A program made the position numbers and the translations under genes. A stretch of DNA of 64,000 nt from DATIBQ01 sp964573395 (GTDB taxonomy: Bacteria; Patescibacteriota; Minisyncoccia; Phycocordibacterales; UBA9973). The stretch covers positions 1 through 64,000 of the forward strand of contig CAZNJI010000002.1 in the NCBI GenBank assembly GCA_964573395.1, written 5' to 3'. The notes under the pieces are model-generated. The model had not been told where the DNA came from. It saw only the letters and a list, made by a program, of their open reading frames with translations, and searched no databases. Shown piece after piece: positions 1-8,392 of this stretch (positions within the stretch are counted from its first letter, which is position 1; every line of letters begins with the position of its first letter).

Positions 1-75
1 TGGGTGCCTATCGGGATTCGAACCCGAACTAAGAGATCCACAGACTCTTGTGCTAACCATTACACTATAGGCACC
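1..75 (-). tRNA. tRNA-His (GTG anticodon)
   Basis: The reverse complement folds as a cloverleaf with a 7-bp acceptor (GTGCCTA/TAGGCAC), a T-loop TTCGAAT and an anticodon loop CTGTGGA, giving anticodon GTG. An extra G precedes position 1 and faces C73, which is the G-1:C73 identity pair specific to tRNA-His. Position 31 and 39 form a T-T mismatch at the base of the anticodon loop. The 3' end touches the window edge, so whether CCA is encoded cannot be judged. Confidence 0.93.
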
Positions 76-124
76 ATGCTATTTAGAACAGCGTTCTGTT
101 ATACCAGAAAAACGCTTCTTAAGT

Positions 125-1114
125 CTAGCTGATTGTCGATTCCCTCGCTACCTTGTTCGTCATCGTTTTCTCAATGATCTGGGAAACAATAATCGCACAA
201 ACAAGGAGGCCGGCGTAGAGAATGAGCCCCGTTCCAAAATTCACCGCAATGCTTCTCATCGAACCTAAGAAAAACGCCAAGTACCACGAAGTAACCGAAA
301 CGCCGCCAAGCGCAAACGCCAGGCGGCGAAGGCGCGTCGGTTCGGGAGCCCTATCAAAAGAAAGCTGGGTCATGTACGGTGCGACTTTCAAATTAAGGAG
401 AAAGCCATTTACGAGAATAACTCCCACTACAATCGTTTTCAGCAAAAACTTCGCTGAGCTGTTAAGTTCTTCGATGTTTCCGAGGTAAAGCGCAGCCCCT
501 GAAAGGACTAAAATGGTAAGCGCAGCCCAGATAATATTGGTGAGCGTATCAAGCGTTCCTTTCTCTTCCGAAGAAATACGGCGATCTTTCAGGAACTTGA
601 AAAACAAAATGTCCGTAATGGTCGCCGCACCGACACCCAGGATGAATCCGGCTGTGTGCGCCAGAAGCGCAACGGATTTATGAGCGGCAAGAATCGCCGC
701 AACCGGAGCCAGCGGAATTGCAAAGAGCGAAACAAAGAGAGCAATATTACAGAACGCCGTTGCAACGCACCAGGTGCACCACGATTTCAACACGAACGCC
801 TGTACCGCCGTAAGGTAAACCGAAAACAAAAAGCCGATGGTAGTAAGCGCCATCAGAAACAAATGGTACTCGCCGGTTACTATCTCAGGATGAAGGAGTT
901 TGAGCGCATAGAGTACCCACACTGAAAGATAATAAGTCATACCCAGAAGTTCATTGCGAACGCCGAGCGTTTTCGAAAACCGGCTTCCGAGCACGACGTT
1001 GCAGTTCCCTCGGAGCGGGCAAATGAGTGGCTTCGGAGAGAGCTTTTTTTTGTAAATGAATGCCGAAAGTGCGAAACCGACTGCTGCACTGATGGAACCA
1101 ATGATTTCTACCAT
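125..1114 (-). CDS. VKOR-family membrane thiol oxidoreductase with extra membrane domain
   Basis: The N-terminal 130 residues match vitamin K epoxide reductase (VKOR), a quinone-linked membrane enzyme that makes disulfides for exported proteins. Visible: Cys32 and Cys38 (motif CPLRGNC) in the first extracytoplasmic loop and the active CxxC (CTWC, residues 113-116) entering a transmembrane helix. Most bacterial VKORs end in a thioredoxin domain; here the remaining ~200 residues instead form about five more hydrophobic helices with no CxxC, which I do not recognise. A separate DsbB plus thioredoxin-like pair lies at 22466-23365, so the partner may be encoded there. Predicted inner-membrane protein. 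The family call is firm; the function of the C-terminal half is unknown. Confidence 0.8.
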   Translation of the reverse strand: MVEIIGSISAAVGFALSAFIYKKKLSPKPLICPLRGNCNVVLGSRFSKTLGVRNELLGMTYYLSVWVLYALKLLHPEIVTGEYHLFLMALTTIGFLFSVYLTAVQAFVLKSWCTWCVATAFCNIALFVSLFAIPLAPVAAILAAHKSVALLAHTAGFILGVGAATITDILFFKFLKDRRISSEEKGTLDTLTNIIWAALTILVLSGAALYLGNIEELNSSAKFLLKTIVVGVILVNGFLLNLKVAPYMTQLSFDRAPEPTRLRRLAFALGGVSVTSWYLAFFLGSMRSIAVNFGTGLILYAGLLVCAIIVSQIIEKTMTNKVARESTIS

Positions 1115-1157
1115 TTTAGCATTGTACCATAAGGATATTTTTGGTTAGCATTATATA

Positions 1158-1186
1158 TTGACAAATATGATTTATTATGGTAATAT
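1158..1186 (+). promoter_or_regulatory. Sigma70-type promoter for the 1227 gene
   Basis: A consensus -35 TTGACA (1158-1163), a 17-bp spacer and a -10 TAATAT (1181-1186) lie 40 bp upstream of the start codon. Unlike many genes here, this one has a real leader of about 33 nt. Confidence 0.8.
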
Positions 1187-1226
1187 AAAAAAGTAAACAA
1201 TCTAATGACACTTTAAAGCCTCTATT

Positions 1227-1625
1227 ATGAAACTGTTCTTTTACATCGCTACTTTCATGTTATCTACTACTGCAATCGCAGCCAATGAACCAATCGTCAG
1301 CACCAAAGCTGGCCAGCCGAAAGTATACGCTTCCCTTCCGAAACAGTTCGGCAAGACCGTATACGAAAATGCGGTTATCGAACGGACGCAAACCGGATCA
1401 TATCTGTTCATTAAAAACCCAACCGTTTTGGCAGAAACATTCATTTTCTTCCGTGAAGAGAATGGCGTTTCCTGGAAAGAGATCGGAAAAGTATGTTCCG
1501 AATTATCGGAAATCACTTATTCAATTATGAATCATGGTTGGGATCTAAAGGTTACCGGCAAAGATTGCGCCCATACTTACGAAAAGGTGCTCACGTTTAG
1601 CGGAGCAATGTATGTAGAAAAATAA
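1227..1625 (+). CDS. Small secreted protein of unknown function
   Basis: 132 residues. The first 18 look like a Sec signal peptide with cleavage after AIA. The mature part is mixed-charge with two cysteines (Cys90 and Cys114) that could form one disulfide. No family recognised. It is a single-gene transcription unit: a consensus promoter sits upstream and an intrinsic terminator directly downstream. The strong promoter and the isolated position suggest an abundantly made exported protein, but that is inference. Confidence 0.75.
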   Translation: MKLFFYIATFMLSTTAIAANEPIVSTKAGQPKVYASLPKQFGKTVYENAVIERTQTGSYLFIKNPTVLAETFIFFREENGVSWKEIGKVCSELSEITYSIMNHGWDLKVTGKDCAHTYEKVLTFSGAMYVEK

Positions 1626-1644
1626 TGATTAGTGCGGGTTATCA

Positions 1645-1676
1645 AAAGCGAATCCATTTGGATCCGCTTTTTTATT
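1645..1676 (+). terminator. Intrinsic terminator, convergent genes
   Basis: Stem AAAGCG(a)ATCC / GGAT(c)CGCTTT with a 4-nt loop, followed by a T-run. It ends the 1227 gene and abuts the stop codon of the convergent S74 gene. Confidence 0.8.
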
Positions 1677-4600
1677 TACAGGGTAACCGAAGGAGGTTCA
1701 GTATCGGTTTCTGTGGTATCTGTCGACTGACCAGGCGTTTCTACTGGCATCTCAGGTTCTTCCACCGCAGGTGTTTCAGTATTCGCCGGCTCTACTACTT
1801 CTGGTTCAGCAGCAGGTTCTTCTGCAGCTTGATCTACCGGCTCTTCGACAGTATTTTCGCTTTCTGTTTCAGTCTCTTCTGCCGGCGGGTCAACAGGCTC
1901 TGCTTCAGTCGTTTCGTCTTGAGGAGCTGGTTCAGGATCGCTATCGCCGGTATCGACATCGGCGCCATTAAGCAACGTACGCAACGCTTGCGCGCTGATG
2001 CACACGTCTCCCTCCTCATCGGTGACGCAGAGCTCTTCGGTCTGCACCCGCTTTGCGAAGAGTTTCTCTACTACCGCTTCCCCGCGTTCCGCAATGCCGG
2101 CAAAGAATTCTTTCAATCGCTCGGTAAAACTTGGATCATCGTAAGAGACAAGCGGAGCAATGCGAAGGTCAATCTCTTTAATGGCCCCAATTGCATACGG
2201 CATCAGCCCGCCCATGTTCAAGAACTTTCGAGTGGTGCCATCAATCCAATCGCTTTCAGTAACGAGATTAGGAAACTGCGCTTCTACTTCTTGCGCAATG
2301 AAACCGAATTGTAAATCGGCAGTATCATCTTCTGTTTTCCATCGATAAGAAACCGGGTTAAGTTGTACGACGCGAGAAAGCAAATCTACCGTATCAAGAG
2401 ACTCAATATCTTTTTTGAGCGTCCGGTCCGATCCGCAGGTTGGCCCGCCATTGTCTGCAGTAAAATTACAGGTTGAGTTCGCATCTTCAGTTCTAATGAG
2501 CGTGCTTGCATCCGTAACGGAAGAAGAACCGACATGGAGCAGCACTGCCGGAGCATTATTGCCAATACCTACCTGCCCGGTTGAAACTGGCGTTGATGAT
2601 GGCGTATCACTGTTATAAATGTCATCAGCATAAATAACGTTACCGATGTTTAATTGCCGCGTAGCGCTATTTTGCGTACCGCGGCCGATAGCAATGGAAT
2701 TTGAAAATCCTCCCGTTCGCGTGTTTTGACCAATTAAGATAGAAGTTCCTGATGAAGAATTATCGACAGTGTCACTTTGTCCAGCACTTTTTCCAATAAA
2801 AATCGAGTTGTTTGCACCAGCTGCGTCATTACCCGCACTAGAACCTACGAAGATAGCTTCAGATGCGGCGGTCGCATTTTGCCCAGATCCCGACCCAATA
2901 AAGATTGATGCACTGGCGCCGGTTGCACCAGTTGCACCCCCACCAGCACCCTGCCCTAAAAAGATAGCCGCGACCGCATTCGTTGCTCCTTTTCCAGTTT
3001 CATCTCCCAAGAAAATAGCATAATTTGCATTCGTTGCTCCAAAGCCAGCCTGAGAACCCATGAAGGTTGATCCATAGGCATTGGTTGCAAAATATCCAGC
3101 ACGGTAACCAAAGAAATTTGAAGCGGCAGCGTTAGATGCACTTCTTCCCGCATCTTCTCCAAGAAAAATTGAACCACCAGCGTCTGTTGCACTTAAGCCT
3201 GCGTTCTGACCAAAAAGCATCGTACTAAATAACGAAGCTGGATTGATACCATTAAAAGAAATACTTCCATTACTATTCGCGCGGATTGGTAAACCCCCTA
3301 AAATCATGTCGCCCGTAACCTGTAGCGCATACGCTCCAGCATCAGTCGTACTATTCACATACAATTCTCCAGCTGGTATGGCGATATTTCCACTTGCATC
3401 AATCGTCAGTCGGTCGCTCGTGCCAAGGGCTGTAGTAGAGATTTTAAATTTATCTGAATCGGAATCATCAACCCCCATTGAAAATGTTGCCGTGCCGTCA
3501 GCAAGTTCAAATTTAATCAGCGCATCTGTGTCAGAGCCAAGCGAGGTAATCGCAAGTGCAGCTTGTGAAGCAGCGCTTGTAAGGTTCAAGAGATCATCAG
3601 GACTACTATCCCCGATTCCAACGAACCCTCCTGCAACCGGCGTTGCCGATGGCGTATCACTATTGTAAATACCGGTACCAAAGAGCACGTTTCCAATGTT
3701 AAATTGCTGAGCAGCGCTGTTCTGCGTACCGCGGCCGATGGCAATGGAGTTCGAGAACCCGCCAGTACGAGTTTGCTGGCCAATCAGAATTGAGGTACCC
3801 GATGACGAGTTATCGACATTATCGCTAAAACCCGCTCGGTAACCGAGAAAAATTGCATTATTCGCGTTTACCGCAGTTTTTCCAGCATCGGTTCCTAAAA
3901 AAATTGAACTGGAAGCGTTAGCTGCGCTGCTTCCAGCACCTGCCCCGAAAAAGTTCGAATGATGGGCACCTGAAGCATTATTTCCTGCGTTGTTTCCGAA
4001 AAAGTTTGAATCATTAGCGTTCGTTGCTGTAGACCCTGCTTGATATCCAAAGAAGTTAGAATCACTGGCGAAAGTAGCTTCAAATCCAGCAGACTGTCCG
4101 AAAAAGTTCGACTGATAAGCGTTCGTTGCCAATTGTCCTGCGGTTGATCCAAAAAAGTTCGAATTATGAGCATCAGTAGAAAGTGTTCCGGATTGAAATC
4201 CGAAGAAATTTGAGTTATAGGCGTCAGATGCTCCCTGTCCTGCACTGTATCCAAAAAAGTTAGCATATTCTGCGTTACCGGCGGCTTCTCCGGAATTCTG
4301 TCCGAAGAAGTTTGAATTGTCAGCATTAGCTGCGGTTCGTCCAGCGTCCTCGCCTAGAAAAACAGAATGATCTGCATTCGTTGCCTCATAGCCAGCGCCG
4401 GCGCCGAAGAAGATTGCGTTCGTAGCAATCGAGTTGGTACCAGTATCTGCCAGTCCGGTTGAAAATAAACTAGTCGAATTTTCAACGGTAATAATCGCCC
4501 CACTTTCTACATAGCAATTCGCATCTCCTGGAGCACAGCTCGGATCAAGCGTTTCTCCCGGAGAGTACGGCGAGCCTGGCGGCGCAGCGAACGAAACGAT

Positions 4601-4681
4601 GGCCGAAAAAAGAAACGCGGCAAGCAACCCGAAAATGGTTATTCGGTGGCGCCATAATAAACCGGAACGAGTTCGTCTCAT
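1676..4681 (-). CDS. Large repeat surface protein with C-terminal S74 chaperone domain
   Basis: 1001 residues: an N-terminal signal/anchor (to about residue 33), a short Cys-containing segment (LDPSCAPGDANC), then many copies of a ~14-residue repeat of the form NSNFFGxxAG separated by two longer near-identical blocks (SSGTSILIGQ.TRTGGFSNSIAIGRGTQNS). An S74 intramolecular chaperone/autopeptidase domain follows (SDRTLKKDI ... GFIAQEVE), then a Pro/Glu/Thr-rich acidic tail. In phage tail spikes S74 domains trimerise the upstream fibre and cleave themselves at the Ser of SDxxLK; the repeats resemble trimeric adhesin heads. Likely a trimeric fibre on the cell surface. The S74 domain is not C-terminal, since about 170 residues of acidic tail follow it. 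Confidence 0.8.
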   Translation of the reverse strand: MRRTRSGLLWRHRITIFGLLAAFLFSAIVSFAAPPGSPYSPGETLDPSCAPGDANCYVESGAIITVENSTSLFSTGLADTGTNSIATNAIFFGAGAGYEATNADHSVFLGEDAGRTAANADNSNFFGQNSGEAAGNAEYANFFGYSAGQGASDAYNSNFFGFQSGTLSTDAHNSNFFGSTAGQLATNAYQSNFFGQSAGFEATFASDSNFFGYQAGSTATNANDSNFFGNNAGNNASGAHHSNFFGAGAGSSAANASSSIFLGTDAGKTAVNANNAIFLGYRAGFSDNVDNSSSGTSILIGQQTRTGGFSNSIAIGRGTQNSAAQQFNIGNVLFGTGIYNSDTPSATPVAGGFVGIGDSSPDDLLNLTSAASQAALAITSLGSDTDALIKFELADGTATFSMGVDDSDSDKFKISTTALGTSDRLTIDASGNIAIPAGELYVNSTTDAGAYALQVTGDMILGGLPIRANSNGSISFNGINPASLFSTMLFGQNAGLSATDAGGSIFLGEDAGRSASNAAASNFFGYRAGYFATNAYGSTFMGSQAGFGATNANYAIFLGDETGKGATNAVAAIFLGQGAGGGATGATGASASIFIGSGSGQNATAASEAIFVGSSAGNDAAGANNSIFIGKSAGQSDTVDNSSSGTSILIGQNTRTGGFSNSIAIGRGTQNSATRQLNIGNVIYADDIYNSDTPSSTPVSTGQVGIGNNAPAVLLHVGSSSVTDASTLIRTEDANSTCNFTADNGGPTCGSDRTLKKDIESLDTVDLLSRVVQLNPVSYRWKTEDDTADLQFGFIAQEVEAQFPNLVTESDWIDGTTRKFLNMGGLMPYAIGAIKEIDLRIAPLVSYDDPSFTERLKEFFAGIAERGEAVVEKLFAKRVQTEELCVTDEEGDVCISAQALRTLLNGADVDTGDSDPEPAPQDETTEAEPVDPPAEETETESENTVEEPVDQAAEEPAAEPEVVEPANTETPAVEEPEMPVETPGQSTDTTETDTEPPSVTL

Positions 4682-4728
4682 GATTGTGTACAGTATAGTA
4701 CATTTTTCGCGCCGATTCTTTCTGTATG

Positions 4729-6549
4729 TTACGAGGTTTTAATCGAAACGGTTTTATTCACGTGGCCCTTCACGACAAAGTTTGCAGTTTTATGAACCGG
4801 AACGAATCCGCCCTCAGGAGTATTCCGCTTTTCGCTGATAACTAGGTAGTATTCTCCTTTCGGAAGGAGGGCAAAGAATCGCCCGTACATGCTCGTAATT
4901 TTCTGGGTAATTTTTTGATTCAAGCGCGCATTATACACCTCAACTAATACGAATGGGTACGGCTCATTTCCCTTCAGCACCTTGCCGGCGCGCGGTTTGA
5001 ACAGCTTGCTTCTTGAGAACAGCACGTACGTAATGTAGAAAAGGACGAGAATGCCGTTAATGATTGAAGGGTTCAAAATAAAGCTGATGACCGAAAAAGC
5101 GAAGCCGAGAATAAAGAATGCATCGGCAATGCGGGTAAGCGCAACTTCATGGCGAGCATAGAATGAAATGATTCCCCGATCACGTTTGACGAATTCGTTC
5201 CAGTCGAACCCAACCGGATCCATTGGAATATTTTTTGCAATGACCGCATCTTCTTTAGTAATGGTAATTGGTGCGCCAAAATACAAATCGCGATACAACT
5301 CATCTTCTGTTTTGCCGGCAAGTTTCGTTGACGGAAATTGATAGTGCGTTTTCTGCGCCGTCATGGTGTACATTCCGGGAGGTGCCAAAAATCCGTAACG
5401 GCCATTGAGGTCGGTAATGGCTGAATTTACTTCATTTCCTGAATTATCAACCAAGGAAACATATGCCGGATCGATCGGCTGTTTCGTAACCGAATCGTAT
5501 ACCACACCCCAGTGCACTACGCGGCGCAGGCCGAAGAACGACAAGAGGAATGCCCAAATTTTCAGTATGAATAGCCAGAAGTCGGTAAAGATAAACGGGC
5601 TTTGCAAAAGCAAAGACATGATCGGCGTTACGATGCTTCCGGCGATTCCAATGATGGTAGCCGTTTTTCCGGCCGTCTGCACTTCTGGTCGGTTAAATAC
5701 TTCTCTGATAGACGGCAAAATAGATGAAGGATCACCTGTTGGTGTCTGTGTCGGCAGAGGTAATTCTGGAATAGGCTCACCTTCAGTTGGTGGAGGACCA
5801 GGATCAAAAGGAATTTCTGGTTGATCTGGAGGATTAACAGGAATAACTGGATCCGTTGGAGGAACTACCGGATCGGTTGGCGGAACAACTGGAGGTGTGA
5901 CCGGTGGCATTACTGGTGGAGTAGTAGGTGTTGTTGGAGTGCTTCCCGAGCCGCCTCCGCCGCCGCTACCACCGTCATCGTCGTCGTCTCGGTAATCGAT
6001 TGGAATGTAATCGGTTGTAACACATTGGCCAGCAGTGCCGCAGTCGAAATTAATCCAGCCATAGTTCTGGCTCCAGGCATGTCCTGCGGTGCCACTGGTT
6101 CCAGAGAATACTCCCAATGAAGAAATTTTTACCCGCGATACCGAATTGTTTGAAAATGGCCCGAAATTAATCCAGCCAGTACCTTGGCCCCACGCATATC
6201 CAGAAAGTGTTCCGTCCGTTGCAACTGCTACTGCAAAATTTCCATTACCTGCTGAACAGCCACTATTTGTATCTTCGCAATTCATCACAATCCATCCAGC
6301 AATTTCACTCCAGGCGAATCCTCTCAGCCCATTGTCGCTAATGGTGATATTGTACGCTGCATTATCTCCAGAAAATTTTCCGAAGTTAATCTGCGTATCG
6401 CTTGAGTTTGGAATGGAATCAAATTCGGCAATGTAGTCGCCGTTATTGTTCGGATCAATCGTCCCGTTCGTGGCAGAAGCAGTAACCTGCCCTGTAAGCA
6501 AAAAGCACATGCCGAGTATAAGAAGAGAAAAGAAAATATATTTCCTCAT
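4729..6549 (-). CDS. Surface protein: Trp-rich repeats, Pro linker, membrane helices, CarboxypepD-type domains
   Basis: Start taken at the ATG at 6549, because a TATACT -10 box ends 7 nt upstream and the signal peptide (MRKYIFFSLLILG...) begins there; an in-frame codon 10 positions earlier is less likely. After the signal come three repeats with GxAWxxxxGWI cores (GFAWSEIAGWIVMNC, GYAWGQGTGWINF, GHAWSQNYGWINF), an Asp/Gly linker and a Pro/Thr-rich stretch. Two pairs of hydrophobic helices then flank a carboxypeptidase-regulatory-like beta domain (DLNGRYGFLAPPG); a second such fold (SMYGRFFALLPKGEYY) ends the protein. Function unknown; it looks like an envelope-anchored protein with an extended outer part. 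Confidence 0.75.
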   Translation of the reverse strand: MRKYIFFSLLILGMCFLLTGQVTASATNGTIDPNNNGDYIAEFDSIPNSSDTQINFGKFSGDNAAYNITISDNGLRGFAWSEIAGWIVMNCEDTNSGCSAGNGNFAVAVATDGTLSGYAWGQGTGWINFGPFSNNSVSRVKISSLGVFSGTSGTAGHAWSQNYGWINFDCGTAGQCVTTDYIPIDYRDDDDDGGSGGGGGSGSTPTTPTTPPVMPPVTPPVVPPTDPVVPPTDPVIPVNPPDQPEIPFDPGPPPTEGEPIPELPLPTQTPTGDPSSILPSIREVFNRPEVQTAGKTATIIGIAGSIVTPIMSLLLQSPFIFTDFWLFILKIWAFLLSFFGLRRVVHWGVVYDSVTKQPIDPAYVSLVDNSGNEVNSAITDLNGRYGFLAPPGMYTMTAQKTHYQFPSTKLAGKTEDELYRDLYFGAPITITKEDAVIAKNIPMDPVGFDWNEFVKRDRGIISFYARHEVALTRIADAFFILGFAFSVISFILNPSIINGILVLFYITYVLFSRSKLFKPRAGKVLKGNEPYPFVLVEVYNARLNQKITQKITSMYGRFFALLPKGEYYLVISEKRNTPEGGFVPVHKTANFVVKGHVNKTVSIKTS

Positions 6550-6556
6550 TCCCTCT

Positions 6557-6562
6557 AGTATA
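6557..6562 (-). promoter_or_regulatory. -10 box of a leaderless promoter (6549 gene)
   Basis: TATACT on the minus strand ends 7 nt before the ATG at 6549, so the transcript should begin at or next to the start codon. Confidence 0.55.
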
Positions 6563-6581
6563 GCAGTAGAATGTACCACGC

Positions 6582-7595
6582 TTAACGCTTCATTTCTTCT
6601 CGATACACCGAAGTAAGTGCGTAGATAAAACTGATGATGAGCGGACCAATCAAAATACCGACTGGCCCCATAAGTATAATGCCTCCCAGTACGGCAAACA
6701 GAACCAGAAGCGGATGGATTTCTATTTTTCTACCGACAACAATTGGGTTGAGTAAATTATCAATAGTACCAACCAAGACTGCTGCCCAAGCCGCGAGACC
6801 AATTGCTTGCGCGGTATCTCCGGCGGCAAATAAATACATGATTGCAGGAATAGACACCAGAGCCGTACCAATGGTTGGAATAAGCGATGCAACGCCAGCA
6901 AGTACGCCGAAGAGTGCGGGGTTCGGAACGCCAAATATCCAGAGCCCTATACCCATCAGGACTCCTTGGATAACCGCAATTAATAAGTACCCTTTTAAAA
7001 TTCCATTTACTGAAGAACGGAGCCGTTCGATGATTTTTTCGTTGCTCTCGTTGGCAAGCGGGCTCATTCTCAGCACCGTCTGTTTCCAGTGCGAGCCATC
7101 TTTCAAGAAATAGAACATGCTTAAGATAACCAGGAAGAGAGAAAAAATAGTTGTAATCGTTGCCGAAAATATTGAACCGATTCCTGCCGTAAATGAACCA
7201 ACCATTTCCGTTACTCGTTCTTCAAGAGAAACAGAGCCAGCCGGAAAAATGCGGTACAGAGCATGTTCTATTCGGCCGACCATCTCATTTAAACTTCCGT
7301 GCTCAACGATCCAGTTATAAATTCCCTGAGACTGCTTGAAGACCGTGATTCCAATGGTAAAGAGTGGTACACAGAGAATAAGAATGAAAAGAATCACCGT
7401 AAAAAGAGATGAAAGCCACTGCCGGTTTCCGGTAACTTTCTTATTGAACCATCTAAATACTGGATAAAAGACAACAGAAAGCGCCACAGAAAGCAATATA
7501 ACTGTTATAAACGGCCAAAGGAGTAGAACACCAAGAACGCTTGCCGCCAGAAGGATAGTGATGAAAAAATAGCGATTAATATGGCTCTCGGTCAT
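6582..7595 (-). CDS. AI-2E family transporter (PerM/YdiK-like permease)
   Basis: 337 residues with the layout of the AI-2E transporter family: paired N-terminal helices, a central amphipathic region (residues ~95-150), and C-terminal helices with the conserved GVPNPALFG and GxIxxMGPVGILIGPL motifs. Family members export small molecules or ions; the substrate cannot be read from sequence and the AI-2 label is historical. A TAAAAT box ends 6 nt before the ATG, suggesting leaderless transcription. It lies directly upstream of, and on the same strand as, the 6549 surface gene. Confidence 0.85.
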   Translation of the reverse strand: MTESHINRYFFITILLAASVLGVLLLWPFITVILLSVALSVVFYPVFRWFNKKVTGNRQWLSSLFTVILFILILCVPLFTIGITVFKQSQGIYNWIVEHGSLNEMVGRIEHALYRIFPAGSVSLEERVTEMVGSFTAGIGSIFSATITTIFSLFLVILSMFYFLKDGSHWKQTVLRMSPLANESNEKIIERLRSSVNGILKGYLLIAVIQGVLMGIGLWIFGVPNPALFGVLAGVASLIPTIGTALVSIPAIMYLFAAGDTAQAIGLAAWAAVLVGTIDNLLNPIVVGRKIEIHPLLVLFAVLGGIILMGPVGILIGPLIISFIYALTSVYREEMKR

Positions 7596-7623
7596 ACGGA
7601 AATTTTAACATGGAACCGAACGC

Positions 7624-7650
7624 AAAAAACAGGAGTAATCCTGTTTTTTT
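7624..7650 (+). terminator. Bidirectional hairpin terminator
   Basis: An 11-bp perfect stem AAAAAACAGGA / TCCTGTTTTTT with loop gtaa. On the minus strand it ends the tRNA-Leu/structured-element transcript. Confidence 0.75.
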
Positions 7651-7826
7651 GTGCGAGAGAGGACTTGATCACGAGTTTCTTCGACAAACGAAGAACTCTC
7701 GACCCTGCCTCACTTGGCCGCAAGCGGCAATAGCCGCGACTTTCAAGTCCTCACGCGAGGAAAGCAGTTTGCTCGCTTCCTGCTTTCAAACAAAAATAAC
7801 CTTCATGAAGAAGGCCATTTTGTTTG
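7648..7826 (-). repeat. tRNA-Leu-derived structured palindromic element
   Basis: Downstream of tRNA-Leu (minus sense). It holds a second direct copy of the tRNA 3' end (7648-7668, about 20 of 21 bases identical to the tRNA) and an inverted copy (7741-7759). Between them are hairpins GAGTT(t)CTTCG/CGAAGAACTC (7673-7698) and GCCGC aa GCGGC (7717-7728). A further hairpin GAAAGCAG/CTGCTTTC follows the inverted copy, and a terminator-like hairpin lies next to the tRNA. The minus strand carries GGGTCG just before the first hairpin, as in the elements at tRNA-Ser and tRNA-Lys. No protein can be read through it. Confidence 0.6.
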
Positions 7827-7910
7827 TGCGCGAGAGAGGACTTGAACCTCCATGGGATTGCTCCCGCTACCACCTCAAGGTAGTGCGTCTACCAGTTTCG
7901 CCACCCGCGC
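7827..7910 (-). tRNA. tRNA-Leu (GAG anticodon)
   Basis: Acceptor GCGCGGG/CTCTCGCGC pairing, anticodon stem CTACC/GGTAG around TTGAGGT (anticodon GAG), a class II long variable arm and a TTCAAGT T-loop. A73 at 7827; CCA is not encoded. Confidence 0.93.
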
Positions 7911-7973
7911 GTGCGTGTACTATAAACAAACCGCTCTCTTTTTTCAAGCAAAATCGCCCCGGCGGGGCGATTC

Positions 7974-8372
7974 TTATGCTTCTTCTTGAACTTCCGGCTC
8001 TGGTTCTTCTTCCATTACCTTCCCTTGCGAAACAGCTTTCATCTTTCGGCGGATTTCCTTCATTGCCTTTTCTCGAATGTAATAGAGTTTTGATCGGCGG
8101 GTTTTTGCCTTTTTCACCACCTCAATTCTGTCGATTGCCGGAGAGTAGAGCGGGAAAATGCGTTCAACGCCAACGCCGTTTGAAACCTTGCGGACTGTGA
8201 AAGTTGCCGATTGACTGGTGCCGTGTTTTCGGGCAAGCACCAAGCCTTCAAATGCTTGAAGGCGGGTTTTTCCCTTTTCCTGGATTTTTGACCATACGCG
8301 AACCGTATCGCCTGAAGCAAAAGCGATTTTTGCGCGTGATTCTTTTGTTGTCGGAGTGATTGTTACTGCCAT
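7974..8372 (-). CDS. rplS: 50S ribosomal protein L19
   Basis: Contains the L19 core GDTVRV ... RLQAFEGLVLARKHG ... FTVRKVSNGVGVERIFPLYSP and the basic segment KLYYIREK. L19 sits at the 30S-50S interface. I chose the ATG at 8372 because it leaves 25 residues before GDTV, close to other L19 proteins. A GTG at 8396 would overlap the upstream rluA stop (GTGA) and add 8 residues; neither start has a clear Shine-Dalgarno. The C-terminus carries a short acidic Glu/Pro tail not typical of the family. Confidence 0.95.
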   Translation of the reverse strand: MAVTITPTTKESRAKIAFASGDTVRVWSKIQEKGKTRLQAFEGLVLARKHGTSQSATFTVRKVSNGVGVERIFPLYSPAIDRIEVVKKAKTRRSKLYYIREKAMKEIRRKMKAVSQGKVMEEEPEPEVQEEA

Positions 8373-8392
8373 AAAAATAGGCCCCAACTGTA

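Noticed and set aside
1676..4681. Prophage tail-spike region because of the S74 domain
   Set aside because: No other phage genes are nearby, and S74 proteins with such repeats are common on Parcubacteria surfaces.
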